A DNA stretch of 7,786 nt from Nonomuraea sp. (GCA_013362835.1 JABFVJ010000220.1:1-7786); one strand, 5' to 3'; shown: positions 1 through 7,786, counted from the first letter of the stretch. Made by a program: numbers and translations. The notes: generated from the letters alone by a model not told the origin.

Positions 1-40
1 GATCGCGGAATCGCCCGGTGTCCTCGCGACGCTGACTCCG

Positions 41-57
41 GGGGAGGAAGGATCCCC
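41..57 (+). promoter_or_regulatory. Ribosome binding site inside a small hairpin
   Basis: The purine run GGGGAGGAAGG at 41-51 is a strong Shine-Dalgarno sequence about 9 bases before the ATG at 61. The same stretch can fold: GGGGA (41-45) pairs with TCCCC (53-57), leaving GGAAGGA in the loop. The site is seen directly. Any role of the fold in limiting translation is inference, because a 5-bp stem is only moderately stable. Confidence 0.55.
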
Positions 58-60
58 TGT

Positions 61-1950
61 ATGGCGATGATGGGAGGGGGCTTCGGCCCTCAGGTCTGGA
101 CGTCGCTGCGCCGTGACGGCTCGGTGACCAAGCAGCGGATCGCGCCGGGCACGGTCCGGCGCATCGCGCGTCACGCGCGCCCGCACACCAGGAAGATCGT
201 GGCGTTCCTGCTGCTCGTGGTGGCGGGGGCGGTGATCGTGGTCGCCAACCCGCTGCTGATGAAGGCGATCATCGACGACGGCATCCTGGCCAGGCGCACC
301 GGCGTGGTGATCGGCCTGGCCGTGGCCATCGCCGCGCTGGCGCTGGTCGACGCCGGGCTGACGCTCGCCCAGCGCTGGTTCTCCGCGCGCATCGGCGAAG
401 GGCTCATCTACGACCTGCGCACCGAGGTCTTCGACCACGTGCAGCGCATGCCGGTGGCCTTCTTCATGCGGGCGCAGACCGGCGCGCTGGTCAGCAGGCT
501 CAACAGCGACGTCATCGGCGCGCAGCGCGCGCTGACCAGCACGCTGTCGTCCGTGGTGTCCAACGTGGTCAGCCTGATCCTGGTGCTCGGCGCCATGCTG
601 GCGCTGTCGTGGCAGGTGACGCTGGTCGCGCTGGTGCTGCTGCCGATCTTCATCGTGCCCGCCAAATACGTCGGCCGCCGCATGTCCGCGCTGACCCGCG
701 AGCAGATGCAGCTCGACGCCGAGATGAGCTCGGTCACCACCGAGCGCTTCAACGTGGCCGGCGCCATGGTCGCCAAGCTCTACGGCAGGCCCGAGGACGA
801 CGCGGCCGTCTTCGCCTCCCGCGCCGCGCGGGTGCGCGACGTGGGCGTGACCGTCGGCATGTACGGCACCGTGTTCCGGGTCGCGCTCGGCCTGGTCGCG
901 GCCCTCGCCACCGCCCTGGTCTACGGCATCGGCGGCGTCCTGGCCGTCGGCGGCGCCTTCGAGCTGGGCACCCTCGTCGCCCTGACCGCCCTGCTGATGC
1001 GCCTGTACGGCCCGCTGACGTCCCTGTCCAACGTGCACGTCGACGTGATGACCGCGCTGGTGAGCTTCGACCGCGTCTTCGAGATCCTCGACCTCAAGCC
1101 CATGGTCGCGCAGCGGCCCGGCGCGACGCCGGTGCCCGACGGCCCGGTGACGATCGAGTTCGACGACGTACGCTTCCGCTACCCGGCCGCCGAGGAGGTC
1201 TCGCTCGCCTCGCTGGAGTCGGTCGCCCGCCAGGATTCCGGCGGCCCCTCCCAGGAAGTGCTCAAGGGCGTCTCCTTCACCGCCCGCCCCGGGCAGCTCA
1301 TCGCCCTCGTCGGCCACTCCGGCGCGGGCAAGACCACCATCACCTCGCTCGTCTCCCGCCTCTACGACGTCGGCGAGGGCGCCGTCCGCGTCAACGGGCT
1401 CGACGTGCGCGACGCCACGCTCGACTCCTTGCGTGACACCGTGGGCGTGGTCATGCAGGACGCCCATCTGTTCCACGACACGATCGGGGCCAACCTCCGC
1501 TACGCCAGGCCCGGGGCGAGCGACGAGGAGATCTGGGAGGCCCTGCGGGCCGCGCAGATCGGCGACCTGATCGAGGGGCTGCCCGACGGGCTCGACACCG
1601 TCGTCGGCGACCGCGGCTACCGGCTGTCCGGCGGCGAGAAGCAGCGGCTCGCGCTGGCCAGGCTGCTGCTGAAGGCGCCCCGCGTGGTCGTGCTCGACGA
1701 GGCCACCGCCCATCTCGACTCCGAGTCCGAGGCGGCCGTGCAGGTGGCGCTCAAGACCGCGCTGCAGGGCCGCACCTCGCTCGTCATCGCCCACCGGCTG
1801 TCGACCATCCGGGAGGCCGACGAGATCCTCGTCGTGCACGCCGGGCGGGTCGCCGAGCGCGGCCGGCACGAGGAGCTGCTGGCCCGCGGCGGGCTCTACG
1901 CCGAGCTCTACCGCACCCAGTTCAGCTCGGGAGGTAGCCCAGCCGGGTGA
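61..1950 (+). CDS. ABC exporter, fused membrane and ATPase domains (multidrug/lipid type)
   Basis: A half-transporter of 629 residues that would dimerise in the cytoplasmic membrane and use ATP to export a lipophilic drug, lipid or similar substrate. The N-terminal half has about six membrane segments (roughly 46-66, 83-104, 162-182, 185-203, 268-293, 302-318). The C-terminal ATPase domain is complete: A-loop Tyr374 in FRYP, Walker A GHSGAGKTT (418-426), Q-loop Gln466, signature LSGGEKQRL (522-530), Walker B VVVLDEAT (542-549) with catalytic Glu547, and switch His578. Length is normal for the MsbA/LmrA-like class. About 24 residues (376-399) separate the A-loop from the core beta strand, longer than in MsbA. 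I recall a similar insert in related actinobacterial exporters, so it is probably a subfamily trait. The ATG at 61 has a strong Shine-Dalgarno; ATGs at 67 and 70 are alternatives. The 3' end overlaps the opposing sulfotransferase gene by 29 bases. The substrate cannot be read from sequence. Confidence 0.95.
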   Translation: MAMMGGGFGPQVWTSLRRDGSVTKQRIAPGTVRRIARHARPHTRKIVAFLLLVVAGAVIVVANPLLMKAIIDDGILARRTGVVIGLAVAIAALALVDAGLTLAQRWFSARIGEGLIYDLRTEVFDHVQRMPVAFFMRAQTGALVSRLNSDVIGAQRALTSTLSSVVSNVVSLILVLGAMLALSWQVTLVALVLLPIFIVPAKYVGRRMSALTREQMQLDAEMSSVTTERFNVAGAMVAKLYGRPEDDAAVFASRAARVRDVGVTVGMYGTVFRVALGLVAALATALVYGIGGVLAVGGAFELGTLVALTALLMRLYGPLTSLSNVHVDVMTALVSFDRVFEILDLKPMVAQRPGATPVPDGPVTIEFDDVRFRYPAAEEVSLASLESVARQDSGGPSQEVLKGVSFTARPGQLIALVGHSGAGKTTITSLVSRLYDVGEGAVRVNGLDVRDATLDSLRDTVGVVMQDAHLFHDTIGANLRYARPGASDEEIWEALRAAQIGDLIEGLPDGLDTVVGDRGYRLSGGEKQRLALARLLLKAPRVVVLDEATAHLDSESEAAVQVALKTALQGRTSLVIAHRLSTIREADEILVVHAGRVAERGRHEELLARGGLYAELYRTQFSSGGSPAG

Positions 1951-2806
1951 GCTCCTGCCTGGCGACCTTCTCCACGAGCTCCACGTCGGCCGGTCTGAGC
2001 CGGGTGCGCCAGGCGCCGACCTGGGGGACGCGGGGGCCGTACAGGGAGATCCTGGACACGCGGGTCTCCAGGAAGCCGCTGAGCGCCGCGATCGGCTCGG
2101 CGGGCCGGTCCACCAGGTCCTCGTAGCGGACGGTGAGCAGCTGCTCCTCCGGGAGCTGCCTGCGCAGCTCGGCGCTCAGCCGCACCGCGCTGCGCCAGCG
2201 CAGCGCGCTCTTGCCCGCCGCCGGCATGCCCTTCCAGCGGTCGAGGTGCTCGTCCTTGTTGACGCCGAGGAAGGCGTTGGGGAACTCGGTGCTCTCCGAC
2301 AACATCGCGGGCTTGAACCAGGCCAGGCAGGCCGGGTCGCCGAGCATGGCGGCCACGACGTCCCTGCCGTCCCTGATGAGCTGGACGAACCGGGCGTCGG
2401 GGAACGCCTGGAGCAGCACCGGGGCGCTGTAGATCAGGTCGGGGCCGGCGTCGCCGAACCGCGTCACCTCGCCGGTCTCCACGCACGGCCCGCTGCCCGT
2501 GACGCCGCCCGCCTCCCGGCACGGCTCCGCGCACTGGGCGCACGAACGCGGCGTGACCTGCCACGACTCGGCGAGGGCGTCGCGCAGCACGCGTACCGCG
2601 CCTGACGTGCGGCCGATGGAGGGTTTGCGGGCGAAGGCGTACACGACGTGAGCCACGCTGGGGCGGCCCATCGTCACGTGGAAGCCCGGTGCGCGTTTCA
2701 GAGCACGGGCCAGCAGGTCCGCGCCGGAGTGCGGGGCGCCGAGCAGGAAGACGGGCCTGCGGACCTTGATGCCGTTGACCACGAGGATGTGGGGCGGAAG
2801 TCGCAT
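1922..2806 (-). CDS. Sulfotransferase family protein
   Basis: A 294-residue protein with the layout of PAPS-dependent sulfotransferases, which move a sulfuryl group from PAPS to a hydroxyl or amine. The 5'-phosphosulfate loop is seen at 20-36 (FLLGAPHSGADLLARAL), although the usual Arg of the GxPRSGTT-type motif is His26 here. The 3'-phosphate-binding segment lies at 139-154 (RFVQLIRDGRDVVAAM, Arg145), and RYEDLV at 227-232 is the conserved late motif. No signal peptide or membrane segment is apparent, so it is probably cytosolic. A cysteine cluster (Cys89, Cys92, Cys96, Cys108) lies between the two nucleotide-binding segments. The ATG at 2804-2806 has no Shine-Dalgarno, and a promoter-like TACGTT lies a few bases upstream, so the transcript may be leaderless; a GTG at codon 9 is the alternative start. 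The gene is divergent from the LD-carboxypeptidase and convergent with the exporter. The acceptor is unknown. The His-for-Arg change and cysteine insert leave some doubt about activity. Confidence 0.85.
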   Translation of the reverse strand: MRLPPHILVVNGIKVRRPVFLLGAPHSGADLLARALKRAPGFHVTMGRPSVAHVVYAFARKPSIGRTSGAVRVLRDALAESWQVTPRSCAQCAEPCREAGGVTGSGPCVETGEVTRFGDAGPDLIYSAPVLLQAFPDARFVQLIRDGRDVVAAMLGDPACLAWFKPAMLSESTEFPNAFLGVNKDEHLDRWKGMPAAGKSALRWRSAVRLSAELRRQLPEEQLLTVRYEDLVDRPAEPIAALSGFLETRVSRISLYGPRVPQVGAWRTRLRPADVELVEKVARQELTRLGYLPS

Positions 2807-2898
2807 ACGAAACGTAAGTGTGACACCGTTTGGCAGGTGAACGAGCCAACGAACGTTTCGGTGCTTACCGGGACCGTTCGGGCAGGAGGAGTTGATCG
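2807..2898. promoter_or_regulatory. Divergent control region, sulfotransferase / LD-carboxypeptidase
   Basis: These 92 bases must hold the promoters of both flanking genes. ACGTTTCG occurs once on each strand, at 2853-2860 (+) and as its complement CGAAACGT at 2808-2815, forming a perfect 8-bp inverted repeat with 37 bases between the arms. Each copy sits where a -10 element could lie for its own gene. On the + strand TTGGCA (2830-2835) is 16 bases before AACGTT (2852-2857), a plausible -35/-10 pair for the carboxypeptidase. A short odd palindrome GTGTGACAC lies at 2818-2826. Promoter assignments are inference from spacing and weak consensus matches. Confidence 0.5.
2811..2835 (-). promoter_or_regulatory. 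Possible leaderless promoter of the sulfotransferase gene
   Basis: Reading the - strand, TACGTT (complement of 2811-2816) is a TAnnnT-type -10 element ending four bases before the ATG at 2804-2806. This places the transcript start at or near the initiator codon. That fits the absence of any Shine-Dalgarno and the frequent leaderless transcripts of actinomycetes. No good -35 is present: TTCACC occurs 19 bases upstream, just beyond the interval given. Weakly supported. Confidence 0.25.
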
Positions 2899-3792
2899 AT
2901 GCAGCAAGGTGACACCGTCGCGATCGTCATGCCGTCGGGGCCGCCCGGAGCCGTCCAGCTGGAGCGGGGCGTACGTCGGCTGGAGGGCCTCGGGCTGAAG
3001 GTCGTGGTCGGCGCGCACGCGCTCGACCGGCAGGAGCTCGACTACCTGGCGGGCGACGACGCCGCCCGCGCCGCCGACCTGCAGGCCGCCTGGTGCGACC
3101 CGGCCGTGTCCGTGGTCTTCTGCGGCAGGGGCGGCTACGGCGCGGCCAGGCTGCTCGGCCTGCTCGACTGGGACGCGATGCGCGCCGCGGGGCCCAAGGT
3201 GCTGGTGGGGTCCAGCGACATCACCGCGCTGCACCACGCCTTCGCGTTCGAGCTGGGCGTGCCCACGCTGCACGGCCCGATGCCGGCCTGCGACACGATC
3301 GCCGCCGAGGAGGGCCCCGAGCCGCTGTCGTGGGAGAGCCTGCGGGCGGCGCTGGCCGGCGAGAGCGCGACCGTGCGCGGCGACCGGGTGCTCGCGCCGG
3401 GGCGCGCCGAGGGCGTGCTCACCGGCGGCAACCTGTCGCTGCTGGCCTCGATGTGCGGCACCCGCTACCAGCCCTCCTTCGACGGCAGGCTCGTGCTGCT
3501 GGAGGACATCGGGGAGGAGCCCTACCGGATCGACCGCATGCTGACGCAGCTGCTGCAGGCGGGGGCGTTCGACGGGGTGCGGGGGATCGTGCTCGGGTCC
3601 TGGGTGGACTGCGGCGACCCCTACCCGGTGCTCCGGGATCGGCTGGGGGCGCTCGGCGTGCCCGTCGTGGCCGGGCTTCCGGTGGGACACGGCTCACCAC
3701 AGATGAGCGTGTGGCTTGGGGCTCTTGGGGTTATCGATACCGAATCGTGCTCCCTGGCTGGTCCGTTCCGCGACGGGGAGCGGGCAAGGTAG
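2899..3792 (+). CDS. LD-carboxypeptidase, peptidase family S66
   Basis: A 297-residue enzyme expected to cleave the terminal D-Ala from L,D-linked muropeptide tetrapeptides during peptidoglycan recycling or remodelling (muramoyltetrapeptide carboxypeptidase, LdcA type). The S66 signature residues are visible: nucleophile Ser106 in GSSDITALHH (104-113), Glu202 in LEDIGEEPYRID (201-212), and His264 in GLPVGHG (259-265). The N-terminal GDTVAIVMPSGPP (4-16) is the expected first strand and loop. Length is typical for the family (about 300). No signal peptide is seen, which suits a cytosolic recycling role. The start is well fixed: AGGAGGAG (2884-2891) lies 7 bases before the ATG. Related S66 proteins include microcin C-type resistance hydrolases (MccF), so a self-immunity role is a less likely alternative. 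The last 36 codons have visibly lower G/C at third positions than the rest. The unknown 3836-4711 gene follows after 43 bases and may share the transcript. Confidence 0.9.
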   Translation: MQQGDTVAIVMPSGPPGAVQLERGVRRLEGLGLKVVVGAHALDRQELDYLAGDDAARAADLQAAWCDPAVSVVFCGRGGYGAARLLGLLDWDAMRAAGPKVLVGSSDITALHHAFAFELGVPTLHGPMPACDTIAAEEGPEPLSWESLRAALAGESATVRGDRVLAPGRAEGVLTGGNLSLLASMCGTRYQPSFDGRLVLLEDIGEEPYRIDRMLTQLLQAGAFDGVRGIVLGSWVDCGDPYPVLRDRLGALGVPVVAGLPVGHGSPQMSVWLGALGVIDTESCSLAGPFRDGERAR

Positions 3793-3835
3793 GAGGACAC
3801 GCAAAGGGACGAATCCGACAGAGGGGACACGGCGC

Positions 3836-4711
3836 GTGAGCTTGTTCAGGCGTGACCGGGAGCCCGCCCGCCGCCCGATCGAGGACGTCGACCTCGACTC
3901 CCTGCTGGGCCTGGTCGCGGAGTCCATGGGGTTCCTCTGCGAGTTCGCCCGTGACGGCGCGGCGCTCACCCTGCGCGGCGACGGCCGCATCGAGCTGGTC
4001 GTCAAGCTCACCGGCCTGCGCCGCGAGGCCGGGCGCCGGGCCAGGGAGGACTGGCCGGTGCTGGTCTCCGAGCACCTCGCGCACGCCCTGGCCACGGCCG
4101 ACGAGCGCTACGACGCCTGCGACCTCGACCAGGCCGGCCCGCTGCTGCGCACCCGCGTGGAGTCGGTCGACGAGGTCGCCGACCTGACCCGGGTGGTGGG
4201 CCGGCACCTCAACGCCGACCTGGTGGAGCTGCTGACCGTCGGCTCCCGCCTGGTACGGCCCGAGGAGGCCGGCTGCTGGCCCGTGCCGACCGCGCAGGCG
4301 CTCGACCTGGCCGTCGCGAACGTACGGCGGGAGGAGCGGCTGCACGCCGAGAGCATCGAGCTGACCGGCACGCCGGTCACCCGGCTGACCGCCTCGGGCC
4401 CGTCGGCCGCCACGCATCTGCGCTGGCTGGGGGAGTACCTGCCGGTGCCCGCCGACGGGGTGCTGGTGGTGCTGCCCGACCCGTACACGGTGCTGGCGCA
4501 TCCGGTGGACGGGATCGGCGTGGTGCGGGCCATCGAGCGGCTGCGGGTGCACGCCGCGCGCACCGACGGGCTCAGCCCGCAGGTCTACTGGTGGCACGGG
4601 CAGCGGCTGACGCTCATCAGGGCCGACATCGTGCTGCAGGAGGGGCAGGCCAGGCTCGTGGTGGCGCCGCCGCCGGAGTTCGCGCGCATCCTGGCGCGGC
4701 TGGCCGTCTGA
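3836..4711 (+). CDS. Conserved-looking protein of unknown function (291 aa)
   Basis: I do not recognise this protein with confidence. The open frame extends upstream to an ATG at 3716, but that start would overlap the carboxypeptidase by 77 bases and has no Shine-Dalgarno. The GTG at 3836, 9 bases after GAGGGG (3821-3826), is preferred and gives 291 residues. No signal peptide, membrane segment or metal-binding cluster is apparent, so it is probably cytosolic. The N-terminal part is charged and helical (about 15-35 and 62-90). A helical stretch at 152-170 leads to a compact predicted alpha/beta region (207-245) with the motif VVLPDPYTVLAHPV (211-224). The order of these elements vaguely resembles DUF1444/YtpQ-type proteins; that is a memory-based guess and should not be used as a name. 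The gene follows the LD-carboxypeptidase by 43 bases and ends just before a strong terminator hairpin. Codon bias is normal for the region, so it is very likely a real gene. Confidence 0.8.
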   Translation: MSLFRRDREPARRPIEDVDLDSLLGLVAESMGFLCEFARDGAALTLRGDGRIELVVKLTGLRREAGRRAREDWPVLVSEHLAHALATADERYDACDLDQAGPLLRTRVESVDEVADLTRVVGRHLNADLVELLTVGSRLVRPEEAGCWPVPTAQALDLAVANVRREERLHAESIELTGTPVTRLTASGPSAATHLRWLGEYLPVPADGVLVVLPDPYTVLAHPVDGIGVVRAIERLRVHAARTDGLSPQVYWWHGQRLTLIRADIVLQEGQARLVVAPPPEFARILARLAV

Positions 4712-4737
4712 GAGCCGCTTGAGCGCGCCGGAAGGCA

Positions 4738-4767
4738 CCCTCCCACGGCCGGGCGGCCGCGGGAGGG
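4738..4767. terminator. Bidirectional terminator-like hairpin
   Basis: CCCTCCC-a-CGGCC (4738-4750) pairs with GGCCG-c-GGGAGGG (4755-4767) around a four-base loop GGGC. This is 12 G/C-rich pairs with a single A/C mismatch. It lies between the stop of the unknown + gene (4711) and the stop of the UvrA-like - gene (4789). There is no T-run on either side, as is common for actinomycete terminators. The position between convergent genes supports a shared transcription end. Confidence 0.75.
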
Positions 4768-4788
4768 CGGGTGTGGACGGCCGTCAGC

Positions 4789-7092
<2,304 letters not shown>

Positions 7093-7096
7093 GGAA

Positions 7097-7105
7097 TCCC
7101 TTCTC
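7097..7105 (-). promoter_or_regulatory. Ribosome binding site deciding the UvrA-like start
   Basis: On the - strand GAGAAGGGA (complement of 7097-7105) ends four bases before GTG 7092-7090. The upstream ATG (7146-7144) has no comparable site. This favours a 767-residue over a 785-residue product and leaves an untranslated leader downstream of the operator. Confidence 0.65.
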
Positions 7106-7131
7106 GATCTGTCGGCGGGCGGAGCCGGAAT

Positions 7132-7154
7132 CGTACCGTACGCCATACGGTACG
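7132..7154. promoter_or_regulatory. Palindromic operator upstream of the UvrA-like gene
   Basis: CGTACCGTA (7132-7140), spacer CGCCA (7141-7145) and TACGGTACG (7146-7154) form a perfect 9-bp inverted repeat of 23 bases in total. Size and symmetry are those of a site for a dimeric repressor, most often TetR-family next to resistance genes. It lies 40 bases upstream of the GTG start at 7092. On the - strand it overlaps a possible -10 element TACGAT (complement of 7130-7135), so binding would block the promoter. The repeat is seen directly; the regulator is not in this window and its identity is inferred. Confidence 0.7.
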
Positions 7155-7194
7155 GCGACCCCGAAGGCGATGGTTGCCGGGAAGGGAACTTCGC

Positions 7195-7230
7195 GTGAAC
7201 GATCAGCAGCTTCCGACCCCCAAATCCTGA
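7195..7230 (+). CDS. Possible 11-codon leader ORF
   Basis: GTG at 7195 opens an 11-codon frame (MNDQQLPTPKS when initiated with Met) ending at TGA 7228-7230. A purine run GGGAAGGGAA (7179-7188) lies 6 bases upstream and would be a good ribosome site. It precedes the membrane protein gene by 42 bases. It could be a small leader peptide, but a frame this short can arise by chance and has no family to compare with. Reported only because the ribosome site is good. Confidence 0.2.
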   Translation: MNDQQLPTPKS

Positions 7231-7272
7231 AATAGCGAGAATTGAGGTAGTTCGGGATCAAGGGGGCGTTCG

Positions 7273-7786
7273 GTGGCCGTGCTCGAGCCGCTGGGGCGGC
7301 TGGTCGATTTCCTCGGGGGCGTGGGCCCGGTCCTGCTCTCGATCGTGCTCCTGCTCGTCGCGCCCTTCGTCGACCGCCTGGTCGTCCGGCGCAAGCGCCT
7401 CAGCTTCCGCGTGCTGTACAACTCCAAGATCGGCGTCGGCCCCGAGGGGCTGGGCGACGGCGCCGACCCCGTCGAGGCCGGGCCGCCGCAGCTGCGCCGG
7501 GTCGCCGAGCTGCTGGAACGGATGAGCATCGTCGTCATCCGCATCCGCAACAGCGGCAGCTACGACATCGAGCCCGAGGACTTCGACCGGCCGCTGTCGT
7601 TCACCTTCGGCGGCCGCGTGGTGTGGAACGCCCGCGTCTCCGAGGCCAGCACCGCCGAGCTGCGCCGCCGCCTCAGGGAGAGCCTGCGCTTCTTCCCCGA
7701 CGCCGACAAACCCGCCCGCGACAGCCTGGTGACCGTCCGGCAGCGCCTCTCGGGCCGCCTGGCCCGCTGGATCGGCTCCGCCCAGG
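7273..7786 (+). CDS. Membrane-anchored protein, N-terminal part (runs off the window)
   Basis: The frame is open from GTG 7273 to the window end, giving the first 171 codons with normal high-G/C third positions and no stop. AAGGGGG (7260-7266) lies 6 bases upstream, supporting this start. Residues 16-33 form one hydrophobic membrane segment (VGPVLLSIVLLLVAPFVD), followed by Arg/Lys-rich RLVVRRKR, so the remainder should face the cytoplasm under the positive-inside rule. A soluble region follows with a predicted beta-rich part around 88-130 (VVIRIRNSGSYDIEPEDF, then FTFGGRVVWNARVSE), then charged helices. I have a tentative memory of a similar N-terminal region in large actinobacterial membrane proteins that carry a periplasmic-type substrate-binding domain later in the chain; this cannot be tested here. 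It is divergent from the UvrA-like gene. Function unknown. Confidence 0.8.
   Translation, partial: MAVLEPLGRLVDFLGGVGPVLLSIVLLLVAPFVDRLVVRRKRLSFRVLYNSKIGVGPEGLGDGADPVEAGPPQLRRVAELLERMSIVVIRIRNSGSYDIEPEDFDRPLSFTFGGRVVWNARVSEASTAELRRRLRESLRFFPDADKPARDSLVTVRQRLSGRLARWIGSAQ

Noticed and set aside
376..399. Linker between A-loop and ATPase core of the exporter as an unusual insertion
   Set aside because: Longer than in MsbA, but I recall similar inserts in related actinobacterial exporters, so it is probably ordinary. Coordinates here are residue numbers of the exporter (DNA about 1186-1257).
609..1436. + strand frame within the exporter
   Set aside because: Arg/Ala/Gly-rich out-of-frame translation inside a gene whose motifs are complete in the other frame.
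1908..2849. Alternative longer - strand frame over the sulfotransferase
   Set aside because: It lacks the PAPS-binding motifs and has low-complexity Arg/Gly/Pro composition; the adjacent frame has the family motifs.
2698..3690. Long - strand open frame of 330 codons opposite the LD-carboxypeptidase
   Set aside because: Low-complexity His/Arg/Gly/Pro-rich composition typical of the complement of a high-GC gene; the + strand frame has a clear family match and ribosome site.
3731..4738. Long - strand open frame opposite the unknown protein
   Set aside because: Composition is Gln/Arg/Gly-rich shadow sequence and it would overlap the carboxypeptidase end; the + frame has proper codon bias, a GTG with ribosome site and a terminator after it.
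7185..7206. GGAACT as an ECF-type -35 element
   Set aside because: No CGT-type -10 element at the required 15-17 base spacing.

Overview
This 7,786-base window is high-GC DNA with strong G/C bias at third codon positions, GTG as well as ATG starts, and Shine-Dalgarno sequences at most genes. It reads as the chromosome of an actinomycete. Family resemblances fit a filamentous soil lineage (Streptomyces or Streptosporangiaceae type), but the sequence alone does not fix the genus. I see no rRNA, tRNA, CRISPR array, transposase or other mobile-element signature.

Layout. (1) 61-1950, + strand: a complete half-size ABC exporter with membrane and ATPase domains fused, of the multidrug/lipid type. 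(2) 1922-2806, - strand: a PAPS-dependent sulfotransferase-family protein with an unusual four-cysteine cluster; its 3' end overlaps the exporter tail to tail by 29 bases. (3) 2807-2898: a 92-base divergent control region in which the two outward promoters appear to share the octamer ACGTTTCG. (4) 2899-3792, + strand: an S66-family LD-carboxypeptidase for peptidoglycan tetrapeptide trimming or recycling, with its catalytic triad visible. (5) 3836-4711, + strand: a soluble protein of unknown function, probably co-transcribed with or downstream of the carboxypeptidase. (6) 4738-4767: a strong hairpin between two convergent genes, the likely shared terminator. (7) 4789-7092, - strand: a UvrA-like twin-ATPase protein lacking the UvrB-binding domain, in the class that includes the drug-resistance protein DrrC. 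(8) 7132-7154: a perfect 9+5+9 palindrome just upstream of that gene, the best regulatory site in the window and a probable repressor operator. (9) 7273 to the end, + strand: the N-terminal part of a membrane-anchored protein that runs off the window.

How they fit together. The genes do not form one obvious pathway. The recurring theme is envelope and toxic-compound handling: an exporter, a cell-wall carboxypeptidase, and a UvrA-like protein that may remove DNA-bound drugs under control of a ligand-responsive repressor. I find no convincing new multi-gene system. The points most worth follow-up are the palindromic operator and the start codon it implies for the UvrA-like gene, the unknown 291-residue protein, and the cysteine cluster in the sulfotransferase.
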